Position numbers and translations under genes: made by a program. Below, piece by piece: positions 19,144 through 29,082 of a stretch of 64,000 bases of DNA. The notes under the pieces were generated by a model. It was not told where the DNA came from and ran no database searches. It worked only from the letters and a program-made list of their open reading frames with translations. Source of the stretch: Roseisolibacter agri (lineage in GTDB: Bacteria > Gemmatimonadota > Gemmatimonadetes > Gemmatimonadales > Gemmatimonadaceae); NCBI RefSeq assembly GCF_030159095.1, contig NZ_BRXS01000004.1, positions 115,673 to 179,672 on the forward strand. Direction: 5' to 3'. The first letter of the stretch is position 1; each line of letters opens with the position of its first letter.

Positions 19144-19944
19144 TTATCTGCGCCAGGTCCAGCGGCCGTCGCGGTAGTGCGCCGCCCGCGCGCCCGCCGC
19201 GGCGTCGAGGGCCGCCAGTTCGCGATCGTCCAGCAGCGTCGCGTCCGGGTCGAGCAGTGCGCGGGCGGCATCGAAGAGGGCGGCCGTCACCTCGTCCAGC
19301 GGCGGCATGCGGCCCAGCGCCTCGCCGAGCGTCGCGGGCGGTGGGACCGGAGGCAGCGGGCGCGTCGCCAGCGTGCCCACCGTCGTCTGGTCGTCGGCCA
19401 GCAGGATGGAGCCGTGCTGCAGCAGCGCCCCTTCCTCCCGCCACTGGGCGCTGCCGACCAGCTTCCGCGCCCCGTCGGGACCGTCGAGCACCAGCTCGCC
19501 GCCGGTCGGGACCTCGAAGCAGGGCGCGCCGTCCGGAAGCGGGGCGCGGCCCGCGGGCACCGCCTCGCGCGCCGGCACGCCCATCGCCCGGAGCGCCGCC
19601 AGCAGCACGGCATTGATGCGCGCGTAGGCGGCCTTGAGCGGCGCGTCGGCCGGCGCCAGCACGCCCAGCGGCGCGGTCACGGCGTACGTCACCTCGCGCC
19701 AGTGGAGGATCGCGCGGCCGCCCGTGGGCCGGCGCACGACGTCGATCCCGCGCTCGGCCAGCCGGTCGGGATCGTAGAGCCCCGCGGCGCGCTGATTCCG
19801 CCCGAGCGAGAGCGTCGGCCGCGCCCACGCGTAGGCGCGCACGTGGACCTCGCCCGTCTCGCGCGCGCGGGCGAGCAGCGCGTCGTCGAGCGCCATGTTC
19901 AGCGCGCCCGGCAGGGGTGGGGAGGGGAGGAGGCGGACGCGCAC
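19144..19944 (-). CDS. lplA: Lipoate-protein ligase A family protein
   Basis: 266 residues, BPL/LplA/LipB fold. The lipoyl-AMP binding loop is [11 protein letters not shown] at 71-81. The conserved Cys142 lies in [11 protein letters not shown], and the catalytic lysine region is K161-L-V-G-S-A-Q. Attaches lipoate or octanoate to the lysine of E2 and GcvH; octanoyl transfer (LipM type) is the alternative, and C142 leaves that open. The start is GTG at 19944, giving VRVRLLPS and then the family start phrase [11 protein letters not shown]. Divergent from gcvP across a 176-nt gap, so both lipoate-linked genes share a regulatory region. Confidence 0.9.
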   Translation of the reverse strand: MRVRLLPSPPLPGALNMALDDALLARARETGEVHVRAYAWARPTLSLGRNQRAAGLYDPDRLAERGIDVVRRPTGGRAILHWREVTYAVTAPLGVLAPADAPLKAAYARINAVLLAALRAMGVPAREAVPAGRAPLPDGAPCFEVPTGGELVLDGPDGARKLVGSAQWREEGALLQHGSILLADDQTTVGTLATRPLPPVPPPATLGEALGRMPPLDEVTAALFDAARALLDPDATLLDDRELAALDAAAGARAAHYRDGRWTWRR

Positions 19945-19995
19945 GGACGGGAATCAAGGCGGCGCAGTCGCTTCGCGGAACCTTCGGGCGCCCGT

Positions 19996-20001
19996 TAGCT
20001 T
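19996..20001 (+). promoter_or_regulatory. Putative -10 element of gcvP (TAGCTT)
   Basis: Reads CGTTAGCTTTCC in the lplA-gcvP divergent gap, leaving a leader of about 113 nt before the gcvP ATG. I looked for glycine-riboswitch features in the leader and saw none. Confidence 0.4.
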
Positions 20002-20120
20002 TCCATGCTGTCGCGCCCGACGCCTCGGTCCCCTCGGTCCGCCGAACGGTCTGCCGCTGGCGCGGCGCGCGCTTCCGCGCGATCCCGTCCACCCGGGGCC
20101 CAGCGCCCTCGAGCCTTCGC

Positions 20121-23045
20121 ATGACGTCGACCCGCCCCCTGGCCGCCGCACTCGAGCCCGACACGTTCGTCAGCCGCCACGTCGGCCCGAGCGCGGCCGA
20201 GCAGCAGGCCATGCTCGCCGCCCTCGGCTACGACTCGCTCGACGCGTTCATCGACGCCGTCGTCCCCGCGAACATCCGCTTCCGCCGCACGCTCGACATC
20301 GGGCCCGCGCGCACCGAGCACGACGTGCTCGCCGAGCTGCGCACGATCGCCGACCGCAACATGGTCTGGCGCTCGTACCTCGGCATGGGCTACCACGGCA
20401 CGCTCACGCCGCCCGTCATCCAGCGCAACGTGCTGGAGAACCCGGGCTGGTACACCGCCTACACGCCCTACCAGGCCGAGATCGCGCAGGGGCGCCTGGA
20501 GGCGCTGCTGAACTTCCAGACCATGGTCATGGACCTGACCGGGCTGGAGATCGCGAACGCGTCGCTGCTGGACGAGGGCACCGCGGCCGCCGAGGCGATG
20601 GCGATGAGCTACGCCGCGAAGGGGAAGCCGGGGAAGGAGACGTACTTCGTCGCGAAGGACTGCCACCCGCAGACGATCGAGGTCGTGCGCACGCGCGCCG
20701 CGGCGCGCGGCGTGACGGTGGTGGTGGGCGACGCGGCGACCTTCACGTTCGGGCCCGAGGTGTTCGGCGCGCTGGTGCAGTATCCGGCGACCGACGGCGC
20801 GGTGCGCGACTACCGCGCGTTCTGCGAGCAGGCGCACGCGGCCGGCGCGGTCGTCACCGCCGCCTGCGACCTGCTGTCGCTGACGCTGCTGGTGCCGCCC
20901 GGCGAGTGGGGCGCGGACGTGGCGGTCGGCAACTCGCAGCGCTTCGGCGTGCCGATGGGCTACGGCGGCCCGCACGCCGCGTTCCTGGCGACGAAGGACG
21001 AGTACAAGCGCATGCTGCCGGGCCGCATCATCGGCGTCAGCCGCGACGCGGACGGCAAGCCGGCGCTGCGCATGGCGCTGCAGACGCGCGAGCAGCACAT
21101 CCGCCGCGAGAAGGCGACCAGCAACGTCTGCACGGCGCAGGTGCTGCTGGCGGTGATGGCGGGCATGTACGCGGTCTGGCACGGCCCCGAGGGGCTGACG
21201 CGGATCGCGCGCCGCGTGCACGGCTACGCCAAGGCGCTGCAGGCGGGGCTCGAGCGGCTCGGCTTCCACGTCACGCACGAGGAGTACTTCGACACCGTCT
21301 GCGTCGAGGTCGGGACGCACGGGCAGCAGGACATCCTCGACGCCGCCGCGGCGCGCCGCATCAACCTGCGCGTCGTCGAGCCGGGCGTGCTGGCCATCGC
21401 GCTGGACGAGACGGTGGGCGCGCAGGACGTGCTCGACGTGCTGTCGGCGTTCAACGGCGGCGCCGACGTGGACGCGACGGTCGACGCGCTGCTGGAGGAG
21501 GCCGACCCGCGCTTCGACGAGCGGTTCGCGCGCACGAGCGCGTTCCTCACGCACCCGGTGTTCTCGACGCACCACAGCGAGACCGAGATGCTGCGCTACC
21601 TCCGCAAGCTGGAGGGCCGCGACCTGTCGCTCGCGCACTCGATGATCCCGCTCGGCAGCTGCACGATGAAGCTCAACGCCACCGCGGAGATGATCCCGGT
21701 GACGTGGCCGCAGTTCGGCCAGCTGCACCCATTCGTGCCGCCCGCGCAGGCCGCGGGCTACCGCGAGATGTTCACGCAGCTGGAGCACGACCTGGCCGAG
21801 ATCACCGGCTTCGCGGCCGTGTCGCTGCAGCCCAACGCCGGCTCGCAGGGCGAGTACGCCGGGCTGCTGGTGATCCGCGAGTACCACCGCGCGCGCGGCG
21901 AGGCGCACCGCGACGTGTGCCTGATCCCGCAGAGCGCGCACGGCACCAACCCGGCGAGCGCCGTGATGGCCGGGATGAAGGTCGTGGTGGTGGGCACCGA
22001 CCAGCACGGGAACGTGGACGTCGCCGACCTGCGCAAGAAGGCGGCGGAGCACTCGTCGCAGCTGGCGGCGCTCATGATCACGTATCCGTCCACGCACGGC
22101 GTGTTCGAGGAGGCCGTGAAGGACATCTGCGCCATCGTGCACGAGCACGGCGGGCAGGTGTACATGGACGGCGCGAACATGAACGCGATGGTCGGGCTGG
22201 CGCGCCCGGGCGACATCGGCGCCGACGTCTGCCACCTGAACCTGCACAAGACGTTCTGCATCCCGCACGGCGGCGGCGGCCCGGGCATGGGCCCGATCGG
22301 CGTCGCGCCGCAGCTGGTGCCCTTCCTGCCGGGCCACCCGGTGGTGGACGTCGGCCACGCGCAGGCGATCGGCCCGATCTCGGCCGCGCCGTGGGGGAGC
22401 GCGAGCATCCTCCCGATCAGCTGGGTCTACGTCAAGCTGATGGGCGGCGAGGGGCTGGCGACGGCGACGAAGGTCGCGATCCTCAACGCGAACTACACGG
22501 CGCACCGCCTGCGCGACGCGTTCCCGGTGCTCTACCGCGCGCAGAACGGCACGGTGGCGCACGAGTGCATCGTCGACACGCGCGTGGTGAAGGCGGCCAG
22601 CGGCGTCGAGGTCGAGGACATCGCGAAGCGCCTGATGGACTACGGCTTCCACGCGCCGACGGTCAGCTTCCCGGTGGCGGGCACGCTGATGATCGAGCCG
22701 ACGGAGAGCGAGTCGAAGGAGGAGATCGACCGCTTCTGCGACGCGCTGATCCAGATCCGCGAGGAGATCCGCGAGATCGAGGCGGGGACGCTGGACCGCG
22801 CCGACAACCCGCTGAAGAACGCGCCGCACCCGATGACGCGCGTGATCTCGGACGCGTGGGCGCACGGCTACTCGCGCGAGCGCGCGGCGTTCCCGAGCGA
22901 GTTCACGCGCGAGCGGAAGTTCTGGCCGTTCGTCGGCCGCGTGGAGAGCGCGTACGGCGACCGGAACCTCGTGTGCAGCTGCCTGCCGATCGAGACCTAC
23001 CAGCTGGAAGGCGCGGCGGCGTCGCTGGCGCAGGACACGAACTGA
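20121..23045 (+). CDS. gcvP: Glycine dehydrogenase (decarboxylating), P protein
   Basis: 974 residues, the full-length fused (alpha plus beta) form of the PLP enzyme that decarboxylates glycine and loads the aminomethyl group on GcvH. N-terminal [14 protein letters not shown] and [34 protein letters not shown] (in pieces) are diagnostic. The PLP lysine is K710 in [18 protein letters not shown]. The glycine-rich loop and the C-terminal [11 protein letters not shown] are intact. ATG 20121 is chosen as the start because upstream in-frame sequence is not conserved. Convergent with gcvH, its protein partner. Confidence 0.97.
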   Translation: MTSTRPLAAALEPDTFVSRHVGPSAAEQQAMLAALGYDSLDAFIDAVVPANIRFRRTLDIGPARTEHDVLAELRTIADRNMVWRSYLGMGYHGTLTPPVIQRNVLENPGWYTAYTPYQAEIAQGRLEALLNFQTMVMDLTGLEIANASLLDEGTAAAEAMAMSYAAKGKPGKETYFVAKDCHPQTIEVVRTRAAARGVTVVVGDAATFTFGPEVFGALVQYPATDGAVRDYRAFCEQAHAAGAVVTAACDLLSLTLLVPPGEWGADVAVGNSQRFGVPMGYGGPHAAFLATKDEYKRMLPGRIIGVSRDADGKPALRMALQTREQHIRREKATSNVCTAQVLLAVMAGMYAVWHGPEGLTRIARRVHGYAKALQAGLERLGFHVTHEEYFDTVCVEVGTHGQQDILDAAAARRINLRVVEPGVLAIALDETVGAQDVLDVLSAFNGGADVDATVDALLEEADPRFDERFARTSAFLTHPVFSTHHSETEMLRYLRKLEGRDLSLAHSMIPLGSCTMKLNATAEMIPVTWPQFGQLHPFVPPAQAAGYREMFTQLEHDLAEITGFAAVSLQPNAGSQGEYAGLLVIREYHRARGEAHRDVCLIPQSAHGTNPASAVMAGMKVVVVGTDQHGNVDVADLRKKAAEHSSQLAALMITYPSTHGVFEEAVKDICAIVHEHGGQVYMDGANMNAMVGLARPGDIGADVCHLNLHKTFCIPHGGGGPGMGPIGVAPQLVPFLPGHPVVDVGHAQAIGPISAAPWGSASILPISWVYVKLMGGEGLATATKVAILNANYTAHRLRDAFPVLYRAQNGTVAHECIVDTRVVKAASGVEVEDIAKRLMDYGFHAPTVSFPVAGTLMIEPTESESKEEIDRFCDALIQIREEIREIEAGTLDRADNPLKNAPHPMTRVISDAWAHGYSRERAAFPSEFTRERKFWPFVGRVESAYGDRNLVCSCLPIETYQLEGAAASLAQDTN

Positions 23046-23066
23046 CGCGGCGGTTCCGCGAACGGC

Positions 23067-23103
23067 GAAGGGGGGCTCCGCGCGATGCGGAGCCCCCCTT
23101 CGC
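23067..23103. terminator. Hairpin between convergent gcvP and gcvH
   Basis: Left arm CGAAGGGGGGCTCCGC (23067-23082) pairs with GCGGAGCCCCCTTCG (23088-23102) with one unpaired G and a 5-nt loop. It starts 22 nt after the gcvP stop and 22 nt from the gcvH stop, so it can act on both. Confidence 0.75.
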
Positions 23104-23124
23104 GTATCCGGTCACCCGCTCTGC

Positions 23125-23511
23125 TCAGCCGATCAGCGACGAGTACGCGCCGGCGTCCATGAGCGCCGAGCGGTCGGCGTCGGCGGCGACGCGCACCTTG
23201 ATCATCCACCCGTCGCCGTACGGGTCCGTGTTCACGAGCGCGGGCTCGCCGTCGAGGCGCGGGTTGACCTCGACGACCTCGCCGGCGACGGGCGCGTAGA
23301 GCTCGGACACCGCCTTCACCGCCTCGATCGTCCCGAAGACGTCGTGCGCGCCGAAGCTGGTGCCGGGCTTGGGCAGGTCGACGTAGACGATGTCGCCGAG
23401 CTCTCCCTGGGCGTAGTCCGTGATGCCGATGACGACGACGTTCGGGTCGTCGGTCGCCTTCACGTACTCGTGCTCCTTGGTGAACTGCAGCTCCTGCGGG
23501 ATGTTGGCCAC
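23125..23511 (-). CDS. gcvH: Glycine cleavage system H protein
   Basis: 128 residues, the lipoylated carrier of the glycine cleavage system. The lipoyl lysine is K66 in [18 protein letters not shown], and the family start is [22 protein letters not shown] and [13 protein letters not shown] are also typical. Length is normal. It is loaded by the ligase encoded at 19144 or by octanoyl transfer plus LipA at 2145. The gcvT gene is not in the window. Confidence 0.96.
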   Translation of the reverse strand: MANIPQELQFTKEHEYVKATDDPNVVVIGITDYAQGELGDIVYVDLPKPGTSFGAHDVFGTIEAVKAVSELYAPVAGEVVEVNPRLDGEPALVNTDPYGDGWMIKVRVAADADRSALMDAGAYSSLIG

Positions 23512-23579
23512 GGCGTGCTCCTGGCGGGGATGGCGGGGGGACGATCGCGCGTCAGTCTAGGCGGGACGCGCGGGCGGCG

Positions 23580-24194
23580 TCAAGGAAGCGCGCGCCTGCT
23601 GCGCTCCTGCAGCGCCTCCCACACGGCGTCCACGCGCGCGGCCAGCTCGGCCCGCGTGCCGTCGTTGTCGATGACGTAGTCGGCGCGCGCGCGCTTGAGC
23701 TCCGCGGGCATCTGCGCGGCGAGCATCGCCATCGCCTCGGGCTCGCGCAGGCCGCGGTCGTGCACCAGCCGCTCCAGGCGCACCGTGCGCGGCGCGTCCA
23801 CGAGCACGATGGCGTCGAACTCGCCGGCGAGGTCCTTCTCGAACAGCAGCGGGATGTCGCAGACGACGATGGCGTCGCCGCGCGCGCGCGCGGCCGCGAC
23901 CGCGGCGTCGCGCAGGCGCCCGACCTCGGGGTGCACGATCCCGTTCAGCGCCTCGAGCTCCCGCGGGTCGCCGAAGACTCGGGCGCGCAGGACGCCGCGG
24001 TCCAGGACGCCGTCGGGGGCGAGGACGTCCGCGCCCCACCGCGCGACGATGCGGGCGAGGCCGGGCGTGCCGGGCCGGACGGCCTGCCGGGCGAGGACGT
24101 CGGCGTCGACCAGCGTCGCGCCGTGCGCCGCGAGCTGGCGCGCGACGGTAGACTTGCCGCTGGCGATGTTGCCGGTCAGCCCGACGAGCAGCAT
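23580..24194 (-). CDS. coaE: Dephospho-CoA kinase
   Basis: 204 residues; phosphorylates the 3' hydroxyl of dephospho-CoA, the last step of CoA synthesis. The P-loop is [12 protein letters not shown] at residues 5-16. DADVLARQ and the lid region [30 protein letters not shown] are family sequence. ATG at 24194 places the P-loop at the usual position; an in-frame start at 24215 adds only MHDHVDR. A well-formed promoter lies about 50 nt upstream. Confidence 0.94.
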   Translation of the reverse strand: MLLVGLTGNIASGKSTVARQLAAHGATLVDADVLARQAVRPGTPGLARIVARWGADVLAPDGVLDRGVLRARVFGDPRELEALNGIVHPEVGRLRDAAVAAARARGDAIVVCDIPLLFEKDLAGEFDAIVLVDAPRTVRLERLVHDRGLREPEAMAMLAAQMPAELKRARADYVIDNDGTRAELAARVDAVWEALQERSRRALP

Positions 24195-24249
24195 GCGATC
24201 AACATGGTCGTGCACGGAGCGGGAGAGCGCGGGCGGCGGCGCGCGCGAG

Positions 24250-24277
24250 AAGCTACCGAGCGCCCCCGGGACGTCAA
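24250..24277 (-). promoter_or_regulatory. Promoter of coaE: TTGACG - 16 nt - TAGCTT
   Basis: On the minus strand TTGACG (24277-24272) is followed after 16 nt by TAGCTT (24255-24250). This is the best -35/-10 pair in the window and supports reading TAGCTT as the main -10 form here. Confidence 0.6.
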
Positions 24278-24359
24278 CGGCCGAGCGGGCCCGGCGACGT
24301 CCGGAGCGTCCCTTGCAGCCCGTGGTGGTACACCGCCGTCCACGAGACCGTCATCCCTC

Positions 24360-24965
24360 ATGTCCGACGACTCCGCATCCGACGCCAGCACCCTCCCGTC
24401 CGACCGCACGGCCGAGCTGGAGCGGACCACACGGCGCATGCTCGCGCTGCTGGGGGAGGACCCCGACCGCGACGGGCTGCTCCGCACGCCCCACCGGGTG
24501 GCCGAGTCGCTGCAGTGGCTCACGCGCGGGGCGCACTTCGAGGTCGCGGACGCGGTGGGCGACGCGCAGTTCGACGTCGCGCACGACCAGATGGTGCTCG
24601 TGCGCGACGTCGAGTTCTACTCGCTGTGCGAGCACCACATGCTGCCGTTCTACGGCCGGGCGCACGTGGCCTACGTGCCCGACGGCCGCATCGTGGGGCT
24701 GTCGAAGATCGCGCGCGTCGTCGAGCTGTACGCGCGGCGCCTGCAGGTGCAGGAGCGACTCGGCGAGCAGGTTGCGGACGCGTTGGAGGAGGCGCTGCGG
24801 CCGCGCGGCGTGGGCGTGGTGCTGGACGCCGTGCACCTGTGCATGATGATGCGCGGCGTCGAGAAGCAGAACTCGCGCACCGTCACGAGCGCGCTGCGCG
24901 GCGAGTTCCGCGACGACGCGCGCACGCGCGACGAGTTCCTGCGGCTGGCGCACGGCGCGCGCTGA
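24360..24965 (+). CDS. folE: GTP cyclohydrolase I (first copy)
   Basis: 201 residues; converts GTP to 7,8-dihydroneopterin triphosphate for folate or pterins. Zinc ligands C90 and H92 in [12 protein letters not shown], and C161 in HLCMMMRG. The substrate loops [16 protein letters not shown] and [22 protein letters not shown] are intact. ATG 24360. It stands alone between divergent coaE and convergent araC-type genes. A second, clearly homologous copy is at 40937 in a pterin operon, so this one is the better candidate for folate. Confidence 0.94.
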   Translation: MSDDSASDASTLPSDRTAELERTTRRMLALLGEDPDRDGLLRTPHRVAESLQWLTRGAHFEVADAVGDAQFDVAHDQMVLVRDVEFYSLCEHHMLPFYGRAHVAYVPDGRIVGLSKIARVVELYARRLQVQERLGEQVADALEEALRPRGVGVVLDAVHLCMMMRGVEKQNSRTVTSALRGEFRDDARTRDEFLRLAHGAR

Positions 24966-24978
24966 GCACGCTCAGCGC
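24959..24978. terminator. Short palindrome at the folE stop codon
   Basis: GCGCTGAGC, two bases, GCTCAGCGC, overlapping the folE TGA at 24963-24965, with a further GCTCAGCGC copy directly after. It lies in the 41-nt gap between convergent genes. The loop is too short for an ideal hairpin, so it is a weak terminator call. Confidence 0.35.
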
Positions 24979-25006
24979 GCTCAGCGCGCGCGCCGCGCAT
25001 GCAGGG

Positions 25007-25951
25007 TCAGCTCGCGAAGGTCAGCGGCTCGTCGTCCGGCGCCGGCCACGCGCTCGCGGCGAGCGCATCGTCGGGGCGGTGGTCGGACGCCAGCGTCAGC
25101 TCGTCGTCCGCGCCCTCCTCGCCGCCGTCGTCGGCACCGTCGTCCGGCCCGTCGTCGATGCCCTCCTCGCCCGTGACCTCGCTCGCGATGCCCGACGCGT
25201 CGCGGCGCGCGAACAGCTGCTCGATGACGTACGACGCGCCGCCGCGGGCGCGGATCTCGAGCGGCGTCGCGCCGACGTAGCGGCGGCAGACGTTGCGGAA
25301 GGCGCTGCCCGAGGGGAAGTCGAGCGCCAGCGCGACGCCGTCGGCGCTGCGGCCGCCGTCCTCCAGCAGGTGCGCGGCCACGACGAGACGGCCCCACGTC
25401 AGCAGCTGGTGCGGCGGCGGCAGCTCCGCCTCCGAGAGGCGGCGGGTGAGCGCGCGGCGCGAGACGGCGATGAGGCGCGCGAGGCGCTCGGGCGTCAGCC
25501 GCTCGTGCGCGCGCGTGACGGCCAGCAGCACCGCGTCGCGCACGGCGCGTCGCAGGCCGTTGACGCGCGGGCGCACGAGCGCCGCGGCGCCGCGCGCGGT
25601 GGCGCGCGCGATCAGGCCGGCCAGCGCCTCGGGGGCGTCGTTCTCGTCGAGGACGACGAGCGCCTCGAGCCCGCAGCGGCCGGCGTCGAACATGTCGCGC
25701 GGCTTCGCGCGCGACGGGTCCACGTAGGCGACGAGGGCGGCGCGCGGCGCGACGCTGCGGAGCTGGCGGATGCGCTCGAAGTCCGGCGCGCCGTCGGCAT
25801 ACAGGTCGAAGATGACGAGCAGCGCGGCGCCCCGGGCGCACTCACGCGCCAGGTCGCTCCAGCCGTCGCACACGACGAGCGCCCGCGCCGCGGGGAGCGC
25901 GGAGCGCACGCGCTGCAGGCGTACGTCGGAGGGGAGAAGGGCGGCGATCAT
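25007..25951 (-). CDS. AraC-type helix-turn-helix regulator with receiver-like N-terminus
   Basis: 314 residues from ATG 25951. Residues 1-125 have the alternating strand/helix pattern of a receiver or pseudo-receiver: ALVVCDGWSDLARE, ALLVIFDLYADGAPDFERI, APRAALVAYVDPS, EALVVLDEND. The C-terminal DNA-binding part has two HTH units, LARLIAVSRRALTRRLSEAEL and ALALDFPSGSAFRNVCRRYVGATPLEIR, the second matching the AraC signature. The last 50 or so residues are acidic and low-complexity (GIDDGPDDGADDGGEEGADD). A likely cytoplasmic transcription factor; targets unknown. Palindrome B lies upstream of its start. Confidence 0.75.
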   Translation of the reverse strand: MIAALLPSDVRLQRVRSALPAARALVVCDGWSDLARECARGAALLVIFDLYADGAPDFERIRQLRSVAPRAALVAYVDPSRAKPRDMFDAGRCGLEALVVLDENDAPEALAGLIARATARGAAALVRPRVNGLRRAVRDAVLLAVTRAHERLTPERLARLIAVSRRALTRRLSEAELPPPHQLLTWGRLVVAAHLLEDGGRSADGVALALDFPSGSAFRNVCRRYVGATPLEIRARGGASYVIEQLFARRDASGIASEVTGEEGIDDGPDDGADDGGEEGADDELTLASDHRPDDALAASAWPAPDDEPLTFAS

Positions 25952-26065
25952 GTCGGCAGGGTTGGGGCTGGCTGCATGATGGACGCGCGACCGGCAGAGT
26001 GTGTCACGGGCTGGACCAGCAGCTCCGTCCCTGTGACGATCGGGGCCGGGACCGAAACCCGAGAT

Positions 26066-26249
26066 CGGAGGACGAAACGGCGGAGGACGATAGAGCGGAG
26101 GACGGAGAAGCGGAGGACGAAAGGGCGTGAAACGAAGAGGCGGACCTTCCAGGCTTGATGCTTCAAGCTCGAAGGGTCCGCCCCATCGTTTCACGCCGTT
26201 CCGTCCTCCGCCTCTCCGTCCTCCGCCGTTCCGTCTTCCGCCTTTTCGG
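26066..26249. repeat. Palindromic element B (15-nt-unit family)
   Basis: The right end abuts the tdk stop codon (26250-26252). The left arm has three and a half 15-nt units, such as GACGAAACGGCGGAG and GACGGAGAAGCGGAG. The right arm has complementary units, CGCCGTTCCGTCCTC and relatives. The core at 26139-26182 is the reverse complement of the element A core with one extra base. It lies between two tandem minus-strand genes, so it is not limited to convergent gaps. Confidence 0.85.
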
Positions 26250-26861
26250 TCAGAGTAACCGGGTTTGCGCTGCGTCCCGCGCCGGCACTTCGTGACAAGC
26301 CCGGCACCGCGCCTCGTACGCCTCCGTCGCGCCCACCATGATCGTCGGCGAGTCGTAGGGCGCCGGGCGGCCCTGCAGCAGCCGCTGGTTGCGGCTCGCC
26401 GGCGCGCCGCACAGCACGCAGATCGCGTGCAGCTTGTCCACCACCTCCGCCACCGCCATCAGGTGCGGCATCGGGCCGAACGGCTCGCCGCGGAAGTCGG
26501 TGTCGAGCCCCGCGAGGATCACGCGACGCCCGCGCTCCGCCAGCATCGTCGCCGCCGCGATCACGCCGTCGTCGAGGAACTGCGCCTCGTCCACCGCCAC
26601 CACCTGCGCCGTCGGGTCGAGCCGCGAGACCAGCTGCGCGGACGAGTCCACCGGCACCGCCTGCACCGTGCGCTGGTCGTGGCTGGAGACCGCGAACAGG
26701 CCCGCGTACCGCGCGTCCAGGTGCGACTTGAAGACCTGGACGCGCTTCTTGGCGATCATCGCGCGGCGCACGCGCCGCATCAGCTCCTCGCTCTTCCCGC
26801 TGAACATCACGCCGGCGATCACCTCGATCCAACCGCCGGCGGTCTGGAAGCCGTCGGGCAT
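26250..26861 (-). CDS. tdk: Thymidine kinase (type II)
   Basis: 203 residues; phosphorylates thymidine in nucleotide salvage. Walker A is G17-VMFSGK23-S24; Walker B region is [12 protein letters not shown] with D91 and E92. The zinc lasso uses C148, C151, C186 and C189 (CVLC and CRAC). [20 protein letters not shown] is the lasso typical of the family. ATG 26861, six bases after the stop of the upstream gene at 26868, so they are co-transcribed. A thymidine phosphorylase is encoded at 54830. Confidence 0.95.
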   Translation of the reverse strand: MPDGFQTAGGWIEVIAGVMFSGKSEELMRRVRRAMIAKKRVQVFKSHLDARYAGLFAVSSHDQRTVQAVPVDSSAQLVSRLDPTAQVVAVDEAQFLDDGVIAAATMLAERGRRVILAGLDTDFRGEPFGPMPHLMAVAEVVDKLHAICVLCGAPASRNQRLLQGRPAPYDSPTIMVGATEAYEARCRACHEVPARDAAQTRLL

Positions 26862-26867
26862 CTCGCC

Positions 26868-28856
26868 TCAGGTCTCGAGGTCCGCGCCGCCCGCGTCGGG
26901 CGCGCCCGCATCCGACGCGCCCGTGTCGGGCGCACCCGGCGCGCGGCGCTTCGCGCGCTGCAGCCGCTCCGCGCGCTCCGCCCACTCGCCGCGCTGCTCG
27001 GCGCGCTCGCGCACCGGGCGGTCGTCGGCCGCGCCGAAGCCGCGCGGACCGTCGCGCTGCGCGTCGAACGTGCGGCCACGCGGCCCGCCGCTGCCGCCGG
27101 CGCCACCCGGACGCGGCCCGCGCTCCGGACGGTCGCCGAAGGTGCGACGCTCGGGCCCACGGCGCTCGCCGCCGTCGCGCCGCTCGCGCGGGCCGCCACG
27201 GTCGCCGCCGCGCTCCGGGCGCGTCTCGCGCTCCGCGCGCACCGCCGCCTTGCGGCCGCGGATCATGATCCCGTTCACCTTCTCGATCACGCGCTCCGCG
27301 TCGGCGCTCGCGACCTCCACCAGCGCGAACGACTCGCGCAGCTCGATCTTGCCGATGCGCTCCGAGGTGATGCCCGCCTCGTTGCTGATCGCGCCTACCA
27401 GGTCGCCGGGGCGCACGTTGTCGCGCGTGCCCACGGTGATGAAGAGCTTCGTCATCCCGCTCGCCGGCGCGCCCGCGGCCGGCGCCGCGGCGCCCGCCGC
27501 CTGCGTCGGCGCGGCCGTCGCGCTCAGCCGGCGCGCGCGCTCGCGCTCCAGCAGCCGCAGCGCGGCCGCGGCCAGCTCGACGCCGTCGTGCGTCTCCAGC
27601 AGCTCCTCCAGCACGCGCAGCTCGCGCGCGGGCAGCCCGCGCTGCACCTCGGCGCGCAGCTCGGCGCGCAGCGCGGTGTCGCGCGCCTCCTCGCGCCGGC
27701 CCAGGTCGCGCAGCACGAGCGGACGCACCGCGCCGCCGGCCAGCGCGCGCAGCGCCGGCAGCTGCCGCGGCTGCAGCAGCGCGACCAGCTGGACCGCGCG
27801 CGCGGCGGCGACGCGATCGCGCTCCTCGCGGCTCGTCGGCAGGTCGTACAGCACCACGAGCGCCTGCTGCGTCGGCAGCGGCGCGGCGTCGTCGGCGCGC
27901 ACGATGCGCACCTGCGGACCCGTGTTCGCCGTCGGCGTGCCGAGCGCGCGCTGCGCCGCGGCGATCGCGTCGTCGTCGGTCGCGTCGTCGATCGCGTCGG
28001 CCGTCGGCACCGCGTAGCCGAGCGCGCGCACCGCGCGCCGCGCCTCGGCCTCCGAGGTGCCGGAGGCGACGATCACCGTCGCCGTGGCGGGATCCAGCTC
28101 GTCGAGCACGCGGCGCAGCGTCGCGGGGCGCGCCGACGGCGCCGTGGCGACGTACGAGACGGCGAACGGCGCCGGCGTCGCGGCGGCTGGCGGCGCGATG
28201 CGGCGCGGGCGGCGCAGCGCGCGCTCGATCAGCGCCTCGACGTCGTCCGTCATCGTCGCGGCGACGAGCGTGCGCGCGGCCTCCTTCGGCACCTCGGTCA
28301 GGACGGCGTCCAGCTCCTCGGCGTCGGGCGAGTCGAGGATGTCGTCGGCCCACGCCAGCACCAGCGTGCGCACCGTGTCCAGCTTGAGGGCCGAGGCGCG
28401 GATCAACGCGGTGAGCGCGGCGGGATCGGCGGCGATGGCGGCGGCCGGGCGCGCCTTCAGCTGGCGCACGGCGCGGTCCACGCGCGTCACGGCGAGCACC
28501 GGGGAGGCCTCACCCGAGCGGGCGGTACCGCGGCCGGCGTCGCGCAGGGCGAGGGCGGCGTCGGCGACGGCGAGCGCCGTCTCGGCGTCGGGCGTCACGA
28601 TCACGAGCTGCGTCTCGGGCGCGTCGGCCTCAAGGCGCTCCAGGGCGGAGCCGAGGAACTGGGGGATCGTGCCCCAGTCGTGCGGCAGCGTGTAGACCAC
28701 GTGCTGGCTGCGCGTGGTCGCGGCCTGCGCCTCGCCGGCCGGCGTGGTGCCCGTCGTGCCGGGCGCGCCGGCGGCGCCACCCGTCTGACCGGCCCCGAGG
28801 CCGGCGTCCCGTTCGTCCTGATCCACTGCGCTCTCCGCCGGCCCGGCCGGCTCCAT
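26868..28856 (-). CDS. DEAD-box-like protein without helicase motifs, with DbpA RNA-binding domain
   Basis: 662 residues from ATG 28856. Residues about 35-400 keep the two-RecA-domain layout of a DEAD-box protein but not its catalytic motifs. There is no GxGKT Walker A, the DEAD position reads LAWADDIL, the SAT motif has become AATM in TLVAATMTDD, and the C-terminal helicase box is only ALVVLYDLPTSREERDR. In contrast, residues about 475-550 are a well-preserved DbpA/CsdA RNA-binding domain: LFITVGTRDNVRPGDLVGAI, SNEAGITSERIGKIELRESF, VEKVNGIMIRGRKA. A long Arg/Gly/Glu-rich tail follows (RPERGGDRGGPRERRDGG). Predicted to bind rRNA or other RNA without ATP-driven unwinding. Upstream of tdk in one transcript. 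Confidence 0.75.
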   Translation of the reverse strand: MEPAGPAESAVDQDERDAGLGAGQTGGAAGAPGTTGTTPAGEAQAATTRSQHVVYTLPHDWGTIPQFLGSALERLEADAPETQLVIVTPDAETALAVADAALALRDAGRGTARSGEASPVLAVTRVDRAVRQLKARPAAAIAADPAALTALIRASALKLDTVRTLVLAWADDILDSPDAEELDAVLTEVPKEAARTLVAATMTDDVEALIERALRRPRRIAPPAAATPAPFAVSYVATAPSARPATLRRVLDELDPATATVIVASGTSEAEARRAVRALGYAVPTADAIDDATDDDAIAAAQRALGTPTANTGPQVRIVRADDAAPLPTQQALVVLYDLPTSREERDRVAAARAVQLVALLQPRQLPALRALAGGAVRPLVLRDLGRREEARDTALRAELRAEVQRGLPARELRVLEELLETHDGVELAAAALRLLERERARRLSATAAPTQAAGAAAPAAGAPASGMTKLFITVGTRDNVRPGDLVGAISNEAGITSERIGKIELRESFALVEVASADAERVIEKVNGIMIRGRKAAVRAERETRPERGGDRGGPRERRDGGERRGPERRTFGDRPERGPRPGGAGGSGGPRGRTFDAQRDGPRGFGAADDRPVRERAEQRGEWAERAERLQRAKRRAPGAPDTGASDAGAPDAGGADLET

Positions 28857-29082
28857 GTGCTCGCGCGGCCGCCGGCGCGCTCGCCGGCGGGCGCCGAGCG
28901 CCCTGTCGTTCGTGATGATCAAATAGTTCGCGCGGACATGCGGGCCGCCGGTGCCAGCGCCGTGCCGTGGGCGGACGCGCCGCGCGAGGCGGGAAGTATA
29001 GCCGGCCCGCCCCCGGCGCGCGTGATGCGGCCGGGGCCGCGTGTCGGGAGAACCCTTATGTCGCGTGCGCATCCCCGAGCGA

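Noticed and set aside
20002..20120. Glycine riboswitch in the gcvP leader
   Set aside because: The leader of about 113 nt has no recognisable paired aptamer or conserved purine-rich joining segments.
24959..25006. The GCGCTGAGC repeat as a further large palindrome
   Set aside because: Only 9-bp arms with a 2-nt centre in a 41-nt gap. It is listed as a weak terminator instead.
26066..26249. Palindromic elements considered as insertion sequences or MITEs with target duplications
   Set aside because: No transposase and no clear direct repeats at the ends were seen. The ends coincide with stop codons, which differ from copy to copy. Mobility stays an open question.
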